Shown: piece after piece, positions 5,513-14,119 of the stretch
Position numbering within the stretch: position 1 is the first letter of the stretch
Layout: each line of letters starts with the position of its first letter
Source: PHAA01 sp964584415
GTDB taxonomy: Bacteria; Bacillota; Syntrophomonadia; Syntrophomonadales; Syntrophomonadaceae
Direction: 5' to 3'
NCBI GenBank assembly: GCA_964584415.1
Contig: CAZOZX010000037.1
Location: 1-18,883, forward strand
Length of the DNA: 18,883 nt
The notes under the pieces: generated by a model
What the model was told of the DNA's origin: nothing
Database searches by the model: none
What the model saw: only the letters and a program-made list of their open reading frames with translations
Position numbers and translations under genes: made by a program

Positions 5513-6172
5513 ATGAGGAAGCACATTTTATGCCTAACCTGCCTGATGATGGTACTCTTCCTGGCCTTACCTTGTCAGGCCGCCAGTCAGGTCCAATGGC
5601 AGATCAAGTGGATGGAAGACGGGCAACTAATGGAGGAGGTGCGTGTTCCGGCACAATTTAAACCAACTCCCACCGACCAGGTATGGGAAAGCAGCTTGGA
5701 GGATGGTCAACAAGTATTTCGTCGTGATATCCCCAATTGGGTCAGCTATCAGAGCCATAAAGACAGGCTGCCTTTTATAATAGAAGAGAAAAAAAATATA
5801 CTGTATAGTTTTACCGAAATAAAAACTGATCCTGGATCGAGTAAGGATTGGTTCCAGCAAATAAGCGAAAACAATGACCTGGAACTCACAATGCAAGTGC
5901 CAGGCTTAGTATTAGCAAGCAGTGCCGATAAGCGCGACGACTTAAGAGCTAGTTGGACTTTTTCACCGGGAGCAGAGATACTGAATGACGAAATAATGCT
6001 AAAAATCGTCCGGATCGATGGACTCGTACTAGGGATAGGAATCGTTGCCTTAGGTTTAATAATCGGAGGAATCATTTTCTTCCGTCGCTTAAAAAAGGCC
6101 GAACAAATCATAGCTGATTATTACGCTATCCCTCCAAAAAATAATGACCCTGACAAGAGTGAGTCTAAGTAA
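5513..6172 (+). CDS. Uncharacterised exported single-span membrane protein
   Basis: I do not recognise this 219-residue protein. It has a clear N-terminal signal peptide (MRKHIL then a hydrophobic core, likely cut after CQA at 23 or A24) and an outside domain of about 145 residues rich in W and charged residues. One membrane span follows (about 171-190, LVLGIGIVALGLIIGGIIFF), then a short basic and polar tail (RRLKKAEQ...). The topology is type I: bulk outside, tail in the cytoplasm. The C21 context (ALPC) is not a good lipobox. The segment ASWTFSPGAEI before the span resembles the end of some beta-rich surface domains, but I cannot name a family. It lies between the rplL terminator and the rpoB promoter, where B. 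subtilis has an rRNA methyltransferase gene. The ribosome binding site AAAGGGG is about 9 nt upstream. Confidence 0.85.
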   Translation: MRKHILCLTCLMMVLFLALPCQAASQVQWQIKWMEDGQLMEEVRVPAQFKPTPTDQVWESSLEDGQQVFRRDIPNWVSYQSHKDRLPFIIEEKKNILYSFTEIKTDPGSSKDWFQQISENNDLELTMQVPGLVLASSADKRDDLRASWTFSPGAEILNDEIMLKIVRIDGLVLGIGIVALGLIIGGIIFFRRLKKAEQIIADYYAIPPKNNDPDKSESK

Positions 6173-6217
6173 AGCCAGCAGCAAGGGACAAAATGGAAGA
6201 AAATTCAGATGGTGTTC

Positions 6218-6246
6218 TTGACTACTAATATTGGCTATGCTAACAT
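6218..6246 (+). promoter_or_regulatory. Promoter for rpoBC
   Basis: TTGACT (6218-6223), a 17-bp spacer and extended -10 TG-C-TAACAT (TG at 6238-6239, hexamer 6241-6246). The start would be near 6253, leaving a leader of about 127 nt before rpoB. It has the same layout as the promoters at 1799 and 13356. A 6-bp inverted repeat CAAAAT-ATT-ATTTTG (6260-6274) follows just after the start site. Confidence 0.65.
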
Positions 6247-6314
6247 TAATAATTGCCATCAAAATATTATTTTGGAAGAGTCTGCTGCAGGCTAAGTAAT
6301 ATAGAGATTTTTAT

Positions 6315-6345
6315 AAAAGCGAGGTTTTAGGTTAGCCCCGCTTTT
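6315..6345 (+). terminator. Hairpin in the rpoB leader, possible attenuator
   Basis: AAAAGCG (6315-6321) pairs with CGCTTTT (6339-6345), with GG/CC inside after one A/C mismatch. The T run is part of the stem and AACACG follows. It lies after the promoter at 6218 and about 35 nt before rpoB. It may end read-through from the membrane-protein gene, act as an attenuator for rpoBC, or both. Confidence 0.5.
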
Positions 6346-6379
6346 AACACGTTGGCTAATTATGTAAAGGGGTGGTTTG

Positions 6380-9300
6380 ATGGCTCATATTGAAAAATAT
6401 GGGAATACCGAGAGGCTCACTTACTCTCAGATCAAAGAGGTAATAGAGCTGCCCAATCTAATCCAAATTCAATTATCTTCTTATGAATGGTTCTTAAAGG
6501 AAGGTTTGCGCACAGCCCTGCAAGAGGTTTTTCCTATTTCCGACTTCAGTGGCAACCTTGAACTGGACTTTGTGGACTATTCCCGCGGTGAACCCAAATA
6601 CTCAGTTCTGGAATGCAAAGAGCGCGATGTTAGTTTCCAGGCACCATTAAAATTGAAAGTAAGACTTACCGATAAGGAAAACGGTGAAATCAAGGAATCC
6701 GAAGTGTATATGGGTGATCTTCCTCTCATGACCGAGAATGGGACTTTCATAATTAACGGTGCTGAAAGGGTAGTTGTCAGCCAATTGGTTAAGTCCCCTG
6801 GGGTATATTTTAACGAGAAACTCGACTTAGCTGGTCATTCCCTATTTGGAGCAACGGTTATTCCTAACCGCGGAGCCTGGTTTGAACTGGAAATGGATAG
6901 CGCTGGAGTAATTTACACCAGGATCGACAAGACCAGAAAGATACCTGTGACAGTATTGCTTCGTTGCCTCGGTTTTGAAACTAATGAAGCTATTTTGGAA
7001 CTATATAATGATGATGCCATAAAGAAGACTCTGGAAAAAGACACCACTACTAACAAAAAAGAAGCTCTAATAGAATTTTATCGCCGCTTGCGGCCAGGAG
7101 AGATGGCTACAGAGGATGCTGCCCAGCAATTACTCAAGAATCTGTTCTTTGACCCCCGGCGTTATGATATGGCGGTGGTGGGCAGATACAAAGTGAACAA
7201 AAAGCTGGGACTCAATATCCCTGAAGATATTCGGTACCTGACCATAGAGGATATCACTGCAACTATTGGCTATATTATTAAGCTCATTAACGGTGAAGGA
7301 AAAACCGATGTTATAGATCATTTGGGCAATCGTCGGCTGCGGTCAATAGGAGAATTACTGCAAAACCAGTTTCGTACCGGCTTGGTCCGCATGGAACGGG
7401 TCGTCCGTGAGCGGATGAGCATTCACGACGTAGAAACCTTGACCCCACAAGTGTTAATCAATATTAGACCCATAACCGCTGCGGTTAAAGAGTTTTTTGG
7501 CAGTTCGCAATTGTCTCAGTTCATGGATCAGACTAATCCTTTGGCCGAATTGACTCACAAGAGAAAGTTGAGCGCATTGGGACCAGGTGGATTAACCAGA
7601 GAAAGAGCAGGTTTCCAGGTCCGTGACGTTCACCATTCTCATTATGGTCGAGTATGTCCGATAGAAACCCCTGAAGGTCCCAACATCGGATTAATAGGTT
7701 CGCTGGCCACCTTTGGCAGGGTAAATGATTTCGGTTTTATCGAAACCCCTTACCGTAAAGTGGATAAGAAAGGCGGCCGGGTTACTAGCGAGATAGTTTA
7801 CCTTACTGCGGATGAAGAGGATGAGTACTATGTAGCGCAGGCTAATGCCCCTCTTGATGAAAAAGGTTATTTTAAGGAAGACCGGGTTGAAGTCCGGTAT
7901 TTCGAAGACATTCTGGAATTACCCGTGAATCAGGTTGATTATATGGACGTGTCTCCCAAACAGGTATTTAGCGTGGCCACTTCACTGATACCATTCCTGG
8001 AAAATGACGATGCTAACCGAGCCCTGATGGGAGCCAACATGCAAAGGCAGGCGGTCCCGGTTATAAAGACTGAGTCCCCTATTGTAGGTACGGGATTGGA
8101 ATATAAGGCGGCCAAGGATTCAGGAGCGGTGGTAATTGCTCGTAAGGCCGGGGTAGTGAAAAAGGTTAGTGCTTCGCGAATCGTTCTAGCGACAGACGAT
8201 GGTGAAATTATAACCTACCCCTTACTGAAGTTCATGCGTTCCAATCAAGGGACCTGTTACAACCAGCGGCCTATAGTCAAGGTAGGGGAGAGGATTGAGG
8301 CAGATACAATTATAGCCGATGGTCCTAGTACCGATAACGGTGAGTTGGCTCTGGGCAGAAACGTGCTGGTCGCATTTATGCCCTGGGAAGGCTATAACTA
8401 TGAGGACGCTATTCTGATTTCCGAAAAAATAGTCAAAGAAGACGTATTTACTTCTATTCATATAGAGGAATATGAGTGTGAAGCGCGGGATACTAAATTG
8501 GGTCCGGAAGAGATTACCCGGGACATCCCTAATGTTTCCGAGGAAATGTTGAAAAACCTGGATGACCAAGGCGTTATCCGGGTGGGAGCTGAGGTAAGAC
8601 CGGATGATATATTGGTAGGCAAAGTGACCCCCAAAGGGGAGACTGAACTGACTCCAGAGGAACGCCTGCTAAGGGCTATATTCGGGGAGAAAGCCCGTGA
8701 AGTAAGAGATTCTTCTCTGCGGGTTCCTCATGGTGAGGCCGGTAAGATTGTGGCGGTGAAACGTTTCTCGCGGGAAAACGGGGATGAACTGCCTCCTGGT
8801 GTAAACCGTTTGGTAAGGGTTTATATTGCCCAGAAACGCAAAATTTCCGAAGGCGATAAAATGGCTGGCCGTCACGGCAACAAGGGTGTAATCTCGAGGA
8901 TATTGCCGGAAGAAGATATGCCTTTTCTTAATGATGGCACCCCGGTTCAGATCGTTTTAAATCCGCTGGGAGTTCCTTCCCGCATGAATATCGGTCAAAT
9001 TCTGGAGTGTCATATGGGTTGGGTGGCCAAAGAACTTGGATTCAAAATAGCCACACCAATATTTGATGGGGCTGCCGAAGATGACATAAATGAATTGCGC
9101 TTAAAAGCAAATATCCCGATGAATGGCAAGGCACGCCTCCGGGATGGACGCACCGGGGAACCCTTTGACCACGAGGTTACGGTTGGCTATGTGTATATGT
9201 TGAAATTGGCCCACTTGGTTGATGATAAAATCCATGCCCGCTCCATTGGACCTTACTCGTTGGTCACCCAGCAGCCGTTGGGTGGTAAAGCCCAGTTTGG

Positions 9301-9742
9301 AGGTCAGCGTTTTGGAGAAATGGAAGTTTGGGCTCTGGAAGCATATGGAGCCGCATATACTCTCCAGGAAATTCTGACTGTAAAATCTGATGATGTCGTC
9401 GGGCGGCTGAAGACCTATGAGTCGATTGTAAAGGGAGATAATATTCCCGAGCCGGGTGTCCCAGAGGGATTCAAGGTATTGATAAAGGAACTCCAGAGTT
9501 TGGCTTTGGATATTAAAATGCTGGGTGCAGACAATTCGGAGATTCAGATCCGAGATGATGATCTCGACATCAACGAACAGGAAAAAGCACGAGAATTAGG
9601 AATGGAATTACCTGAGGTTGCTTTTAGCGCCGGAGGCAATGTTGGCAAAGCCTTTGGGCACCAGGTCGAAAACGATGATTACAATGTCCCGGAGGAAGCA
9701 GATGAAGAGGACAGCGACTTGGATGAGGAAGATCTGGAGTAA
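6380..9742 (+). CDS. rpoB: DNA-directed RNA polymerase subunit beta
   Basis: The beta subunit, together with beta', forms the active centre and DNA/RNA channels of RNA polymerase. The 1120 residues fall in the range for Firmicutes, which lack the large E. coli insertions. The rifampicin-binding region is G374-L400 with D383, H393 and S398 (E. coli D516, H526, S531) unchanged, so no classical resistance substitution is seen there. Other signatures are EGYNYEDAILI, KMAGRHGNKGVIS and GGKAQFGGQRFGEMEVWALEAYG. The C-terminus is a strongly acidic tail (EEADEEDSDLDEEDLE). I chose ATG 6380 over TTG 6377 because GGGGTG sits 5-6 nt upstream. rpoC follows after 74 nt. Confidence 0.98.
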   Translation: MAHIEKYGNTERLTYSQIKEVIELPNLIQIQLSSYEWFLKEGLRTALQEVFPISDFSGNLELDFVDYSRGEPKYSVLECKERDVSFQAPLKLKVRLTDKENGEIKESEVYMGDLPLMTENGTFIINGAERVVVSQLVKSPGVYFNEKLDLAGHSLFGATVIPNRGAWFELEMDSAGVIYTRIDKTRKIPVTVLLRCLGFETNEAILELYNDDAIKKTLEKDTTTNKKEALIEFYRRLRPGEMATEDAAQQLLKNLFFDPRRYDMAVVGRYKVNKKLGLNIPEDIRYLTIEDITATIGYIIKLINGEGKTDVIDHLGNRRLRSIGELLQNQFRTGLVRMERVVRERMSIHDVETLTPQVLINIRPITAAVKEFFGSSQLSQFMDQTNPLAELTHKRKLSALGPGGLTRERAGFQVRDVHHSHYGRVCPIETPEGPNIGLIGSLATFGRVNDFGFIETPYRKVDKKGGRVTSEIVYLTADEEDEYYVAQANAPLDEKGYFKEDRVEVRYFEDILELPVNQVDYMDVSPKQVFSVATSLIPFLENDDANRALMGANMQRQAVPVIKTESPIVGTGLEYKAAKDSGAVVIARKAGVVKKVSASRIVLATDDGEIITYPLLKFMRSNQGTCYNQRPIVKVGERIEADTIIADGPSTDNGELALGRNVLVAFMPWEGYNYEDAILISEKIVKEDVFTSIHIEEYECEARDTKLGPEEITRDIPNVSEEMLKNLDDQGVIRVGAEVRPDDILVGKVTPKGETELTPEERLLRAIFGEKAREVRDSSLRVPHGEAGKIVAVKRFSRENGDELPPGVNRLVRVYIAQKRKISEGDKMAGRHGNKGVISRILPEEDMPFLNDGTPVQIVLNPLGVPSRMNIGQILECHMGWVAKELGFKIATPIFDGAAEDDINELRLKANIPMNGKARLRDGRTGEPFDHEVTVGYVYMLKLAHLVDDKIHARSIGPYSLVTQQPLGGKAQFGGQRFGEMEVWALEAYGAAYTLQEILTVKSDDVVGRLKTYESIVKGDNIPEPGVPEGFKVLIKELQSLALDIKMLGADNSEIQIRDDDLDINEQEKARELGMELPEVAFSAGGNVGKAFGHQVENDDYNVPEEADEEDSDLDEEDLE

Positions 9743-9816
9743 AATCTCACCCCCATCGTGTACGTTTGGGAACAGGCAGCTCGGCATACAATATCTTCTG
9801 GAAGGGAGAGTACGAC

Positions 9817-12800
9817 TTGTCAGATATAAACAACTTTGAGCGAATCAAAATATCCTTGGCTTCTCCGGAACAGATACGCTCATGGAGCAGCGGAGAGGTA
9901 AAAAAACCTGAGACTATTAACTATAGAACCCTGCGCCCTGAAAAAGAAGGCCTATTTTGCGAGAAAATATTTGGTCCCGTTAAAGATTGGGAATGTCACT
10001 GCGGTAAATATAAGAGGGTAAGGCATCGCGGTATTGTATGCGATCGTTGTGGGGTGGAGGTTACTACTTCCAAAGTTAGAAGAGAGCGCATGGGGCATAT
10101 AGAACTGGCTGCCCCCGTATGTCACATATGGTATCTAAAGGGTATACCCAGCCGGATGGGTTTGTTGCTGGATATGTCTCCGAAGGTTCTGGAAAAAGTA
10201 ATCTATTTTGTGAATTACATCGTTATTGATCCCGGTGACACTCCTCTGCTGAAGAAGCAGTTGTTAAATGAACGGGAATACAGGGAAAACCGTGAAAGAT
10301 ACGGCGATGATTTCTTCGCCTCGATCGGCGCTGAAGCAGTTAAGGATCTGCTAGCCGAGGTTGATCTGGAGACAATGTCCCAGGAATTGAAAGAGGAGGT
10401 CAATACCACTACCGGGCAGCGTAAGGGAAGAGCTATTAAAAGGCTGGAGGTTACCGAGTCTTTCCGGCTATCATCCAATAATCCCGAGTGGATGATACTG
10501 GACGTCCTACCGGTAATACCACCTGAATTGCGTCCTATGGTGCAATTAGATGGCGGACGGTTTGCCACCTCTGACTTGAACGATCTATATAGACGGGTGA
10601 TAAATCGTAATAACCGTCTGAAACGCTTATTAGACCTGGGAGCACCGGATATAATAGTCCGCAATGAAAAACGTATGCTGCAGGAAGCGGTTGATGCCCT
10701 AATTGATAATGGCCGGCGCGGCAGACCGGTTACCGGACCGGGCAACCGCCCGCTGAAATCACTGAGTGATATGTTAAAAGGTAAACAGGGACGGTTCCGC
10801 CAGAACCTGCTAGGCAAGAGGGTCGACTACTCCGGTCGTTCGGTTATCGTGGCCGGTCCTCAGTTAAAGATGCATCAATGTGGCCTTCCGAAAGAGATGG
10901 CTTTGGAGCTGTTTAAACCTTTTGTAATGAAGAAATTGGTTGACCGCGGGATAGCTTCCAACATAAAGAGCGCTAAAAAGATGGTAGAAAGAGGGCGCGA
11001 AGAGGTCTGGGATATCTTAGATGGAGTTATCAAGGAACACCCGGTCCTGCTCAATCGTGCTCCTACCTTGCATCGACTCGGTATACAAGCATTCGAACCA
11101 GTACTGGTAGAAGGCCGGGCTTTACAACTCCACCCCCTGGTATGCACCGCTTATAATGCTGATTTCGATGGTGACCAGATGGCTGTGCATGTTCCCTTAT
11201 CTGCGGAAGCACAGGCGGAATGCCGCTTGCTGATGTTAGCCAGCAATAACATATTGAATCCCAAGGACGGGAAACCGGTATGTACACCTACTCAGGACAT
11301 AGTTATAGGTATTTATTACCTTACTTATATGAACCCCAAAGTATTGGCTGAGGCAGAACCGGTACGGGCTTTTAGTTCAGCAGCTGAAGCCCAGATGGCT
11401 TACGAGATGCACGCGATAGGTCTGCACGACAAGATTAAAGTCAGGATGAAAATGCCGGCTAAGACTATTGGCACCCTGAAGCACACTGATCCCCAGCCGG
11501 ATGGAATGGCAACCGTAGAAACTTCAGTAGGGCGGACCATATTTAATGAAATTATCCCGGCAGCAATGGGATACTATAACGATGTCATAGATAAGAAGAA
11601 ATTAGGCAATGTAGTATATGACGCCTACCGGTTGGAGGGAAATGCCAAGACCGCTGAAATGCTGGACGGTATTAAGAGACTGGGTTATAAATACTCCACT
11701 CGCGCTGGTATCAGCGTAGGAGTTACCGATTTCGAAACTCCACCGGAGAAATCGGAAATATTGGCTGAAGCGGATAAAGTCGTCGATTCCATTGAGAACG
11801 ATTTCCAGGTGGGTTTGATTAACGAAGATGAACGTCATAACCAGGTAGTTGAGGTTTGGAGCCAGGCCACAGACGATGTTACCGATGCGCTAAAGAAACA
11901 CTTGGACGAGGACAATCCAGTTTATATGATGGCCACCTCGGGTGCCCGCGGTAATTTCCAGCAGATTCGCCAGCTAGCTGGAATGAGGGGACTCATGGCT
12001 GATCCATCGGGCAAAATAATAGATCTGCCCATTAAGGCTAACTTCCGCGAAGGGCTGACCGTTTTGGAATACTTTATTTCCACCCATGGGGCTCGCAAAG
12101 GATTGGCGGATACCGCTCTCCGTACGGCTGACTCCGGTTATTTGACCCGCCGCTTGGTAGACGTTTCCCAGGACGTAATAGTTCGGGAGGATGATTGCGA
12201 ATCGGTTGAAGGCATCTGGGTAGAAAAGATTATGGAAGGCTCCCAATTGATAGAACCCCTAAATCAAAGAATCATTGGACGTGTATCAGTCGATACGATA
12301 CTCCACCCGGAAACTGGTGAAGTATTAGTTGAAGAAAATGAGATGATAGACGATGATAAAGGTCATTTGATTGAGAGATTGGGAATTGAGAAGGTCAAAA
12401 TTAGGACTACCTTAACCTGTAAAACTAAGTATGGGGTTTGCACCAAATGTTATGGTCGCAATCTGGCTACCGGATATGATGTTGAAATTGGTGAAGCGGT
12501 GGGTACGCTGGCGGCCCAATCAATAGGTGAACCCGGCACCCAGCTTACCATGCGTACCTTCCATACCGGAGGTGTTGCCGGTGAGGATATCACCCGCGGT
12601 TTGCCACGGGTAGAGGAGCTATTTGAAGTACGTAAACCCAAGGGGCAGGCCGTAGTGGCTGAAGCTTCCGGTAAAATACGCTTTGGGGAGAACAAGGGCC
12701 GTCGCGAAGTTGAGATACTAGGTGAAAATGACGAAATAATTGCAGCTTATCCAGTTCATTACGGTTCTCGTCTTAAAGTAAGAGCAAATGACATGGTGGA

Positions 12801-13332
12801 GATTGGGGATGCCCTTACCGAAGGCCCTTTAAATCCTCACGATATACTCAAAACCCAGGGTTTGCAGGCGGTACAAAGATATATACTGCAGGAAGTCCAG
12901 AAGGTTTACCGTTCTCAGGGCGTAGATATCAGCGATAAGCATATTGAGATTATGATTCGCCAGATGTTGAAGAAGGTCCGTATCGAAGATTCCGGAGACA
13001 CCACTATGCTGCCCGGAGCCTTTATCGATGTGTCTTTCTTTGAGGAAGAAAACCTGCGAGTAGTCCAAGAGGGAGGCTTGCCATCAGTCTGTTCGCCCAT
13101 GTTGCTGGGTATAACTAAAGCTTCCTTAAATACTGATTCTTTCCTATCCGCGGCGTCGTTCCAGGAAACCACCAAGGTATTAACAGAAGCAGCTATCAAA
13201 GGAAAGATTGATAATTTGATCGGTCTTAAGGAAAATGTCATAATCGGCAAACTTATCCCGGCAGGAACCGGTTATTCGGTTTATCGCAACATTGGAGTCG
13301 AAGAAAACCAGGATATCGCCGACTCCCAGTAA
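9817..13332 (+). CDS. rpoC: DNA-directed RNA polymerase subunit beta'
   Basis: The catalytic subunit of RNA polymerase, 1171 residues. The N-terminal zinc site uses C60, C62, C75 and C78 (WECHCGKYKRVRHRG..CDRCG). The Mg-binding catalytic loop NADFDGDQMAVH has D449, D451 and D453. The second zinc site uses C794, C868, C875 and C878. The trigger-loop region (LPIKANFREGLTVLEYF, STHGARKGLADTALRTA) is intact and uninterrupted. I chose TTG 9817 because it gives the family start (SDINNFERIKISLASP) and has GGGAG 8 nt upstream. The longer frame from TTG 9766 adds 17 unmatched residues and lacks a ribosome binding site. A promoter for the next operon starts 23 nt after the stop. Confidence 0.97.
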   Translation: MSDINNFERIKISLASPEQIRSWSSGEVKKPETINYRTLRPEKEGLFCEKIFGPVKDWECHCGKYKRVRHRGIVCDRCGVEVTTSKVRRERMGHIELAAPVCHIWYLKGIPSRMGLLLDMSPKVLEKVIYFVNYIVIDPGDTPLLKKQLLNEREYRENRERYGDDFFASIGAEAVKDLLAEVDLETMSQELKEEVNTTTGQRKGRAIKRLEVTESFRLSSNNPEWMILDVLPVIPPELRPMVQLDGGRFATSDLNDLYRRVINRNNRLKRLLDLGAPDIIVRNEKRMLQEAVDALIDNGRRGRPVTGPGNRPLKSLSDMLKGKQGRFRQNLLGKRVDYSGRSVIVAGPQLKMHQCGLPKEMALELFKPFVMKKLVDRGIASNIKSAKKMVERGREEVWDILDGVIKEHPVLLNRAPTLHRLGIQAFEPVLVEGRALQLHPLVCTAYNADFDGDQMAVHVPLSAEAQAECRLLMLASNNILNPKDGKPVCTPTQDIVIGIYYLTYMNPKVLAEAEPVRAFSSAAEAQMAYEMHAIGLHDKIKVRMKMPAKTIGTLKHTDPQPDGMATVETSVGRTIFNEIIPAAMGYYNDVIDKKKLGNVVYDAYRLEGNAKTAEMLDGIKRLGYKYSTRAGISVGVTDFETPPEKSEILAEADKVVDSIENDFQVGLINEDERHNQVVEVWSQATDDVTDALKKHLDEDNPVYMMATSGARGNFQQIRQLAGMRGLMADPSGKIIDLPIKANFREGLTVLEYFISTHGARKGLADTALRTADSGYLTRRLVDVSQDVIVREDDCESVEGIWVEKIMEGSQLIEPLNQRIIGRVSVDTILHPETGEVLVEENEMIDDDKGHLIERLGIEKVKIRTTLTCKTKYGVCTKCYGRNLATGYDVEIGEAVGTLAAQSIGEPGTQLTMRTFHTGGVAGEDITRGLPRVEELFEVRKPKGQAVVAEASGKIRFGENKGRREVEILGENDEIIAAYPVHYGSRLKVRANDMVEIGDALTEGPLNPHDILKTQGLQAVQRYILQEVQKVYRSQGVDISDKHIEIMIRQMLKKVRIEDSGDTTMLPGAFIDVSFFEEENLRVVQEGGLPSVCSPMLLGITKASLNTDSFLSAASFQETTKVLTEAAIKGKIDNLIGLKENVIIGKLIPAGTGYSVYRNIGVEENQDIADSQ

Positions 13333-13354
13333 ATTTCTTAATTGTATAAAAGAA

Positions 13355-13412
13355 TTTGACTGTCGCATGCCTTGGTGCTAAAATATTAAGGCGTGCGACT
13401 AACCAAGTCAAA
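13355..13412. repeat. Nested inverted repeat over the str-operon promoter
   Basis: GTCGCATGCCTT (13362-13373) is complementary to AAGGCGTGCGAC (13388-13399), 12 pairs with one T-G. Outside it, TTTGACT (13355-13361) is complementary to AGTCAAA (13406-13412), 7 pairs, with a 6-nt one-sided bulge. The arms cover the -35 box, the spacer and the start site, and the -10 lies in the 14-nt loop. It could be a DNA operator. In RNA reading through from rpoC it would be a long stem, a possible RNase III site. No T run follows, so it is not an ordinary terminator. Confidence 0.8.
13356..13384 (+). promoter_or_regulatory. Promoter of the str operon
   Basis: TTGACT (13356-13361), a 17-bp spacer, and extended -10 TG-C-TAAAAT (TG at 13376-13377, hexamer 13379-13384). 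The start is predicted near 13391, about 64 nt before the L7Ae-like gene. It should drive that gene, rpsL, rpsG, fusA and tuf. It is embedded in the inverted repeat at 13355-13412. Confidence 0.8.
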
Positions 13413-13454
13413 CCGGCCCAAAACCGCTTCTATGTTCAGAAGGAGGTAACAGGA

Positions 13455-13703
13455 ATGTTGCTGGATGAGATCGAGAACAGTAAGAAGGTTGTTGGCAGCA
13501 AGCAGGTCAAAAAGGCGGTTATGAGGGGAGCAGCCAGCAGAGTATACCTGGCCAAGGATGCCGAACATCATATCATCAAACCTCTTGTCGAAATTTGCCA
13601 GCAGTATAAAGTAGGGGTGGAAATGATTGAGACCATGGCTGAGCTTGGCCGCGCTTGTGGTATAGAGGTTGGTTCAGCTGCCGTTGCACTATTAAAAGAT
13701 TAA
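13455..13703 (+). CDS. rplGB: L7Ae-family RNA-binding protein (YbxF type)
   Basis: An 82-residue protein of the L7Ae/L30e/S12e/Gadd45 family, whose members bind kink-turn RNA. The fold's features are visible: VVGSKQVKKAVMRGAASRVYLAKDAE at the N-terminal half and ETMAELGRACGIEVGSAAVALL at the end. The location between rpoC and rpsL matches B. subtilis ybxF, so I use that assignment. ATG 13455 is preceded by AGGAGGT (13441-13447). The upstream in-frame extension from TTG 13356 runs through the promoter and is not coding. Its cellular target is not shown by the sequence. Confidence 0.93.
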   Translation: MLLDEIENSKKVVGSKQVKKAVMRGAASRVYLAKDAEHHIIKPLVEICQQYKVGVEMIETMAELGRACGIEVGSAAVALLKD

Positions 13704-13727
13704 TTACCAGGGGAAGGAGGTGCAGAA

Positions 13728-14105
13728 ATGCCAACGATTAACCAGCTGATTAGAAAAGGACGCCAGGAAGAAGAAAAAAAATCTACAGCACCCGCCCTAA
13801 AAAGCTGTCCGCAAAAAAGAGGGGTATGTACCCGCGTGTATACAACCACACCCAAAAAGCCGAATTCGGCGCTGCGCAAAATTGCCAGGGTGAGATTGAC
13901 GAATAGTATTGAGGTGACCTCGTATATCCCCGGTATTGGACATAATTTGCAGGAGCACTCCGTGGTCCTGATCAGAGGTGGCAGGGTCAAGGATTTGCCC
14001 GGCGTTAGGTACCATATCATTAGAGGTACCCTGGATGCCGCCGGAGTCCAAAAACGCAACCAGGGAAGGTCCAAATACGGTACCAAGAGACCTAAGAAGA
14101 AGTAG
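13728..14105 (+). CDS. rpsL: 30S ribosomal protein S12
   Basis: S12 lies at the decoding centre of the small subunit and governs tRNA selection accuracy. At 125 residues it has the conserved CPQKRGVCTRVYTTTPKKPNSALRK and EHSVVLIRGGRVKDLPGVRYH blocks. Lys43 and Lys88, the usual sites of streptomycin-resistance changes, are unchanged. Asp89 is the residue methylthiolated in many bacteria. Residues 13-18 read QEEEKK, more acidic than the usual basic stretch. AAGGAGG lies about 6 nt before the ATG. It is 24 nt after the L7Ae-like gene and 14 nt before rpsG. Confidence 0.98.
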   Translation: MPTINQLIRKGRQEEEKKSTAPALKSCPQKRGVCTRVYTTTPKKPNSALRKIARVRLTNSIEVTSYIPGIGHNLQEHSVVLIRGGRVKDLPGVRYHIIRGTLDAAGVQKRNQGRSKYGTKRPKKK

Positions 14106-14119
14106 AAGGGAGTCAAGCT

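Noticed and set aside
9766..9816. Extended N-terminus of rpoC from TTG 9766
   Set aside because: The 17 extra residues match no beta' protein, and the ribosome binding site GGGAG at 9804-9808 points to TTG 9817.
13356..13454. Extended N-terminus of the L7Ae-like protein
   Set aside because: The 33 extra codons run through the promoter and inverted repeat, while AGGAGGT at 13441-13447 fits the ATG at 13455.
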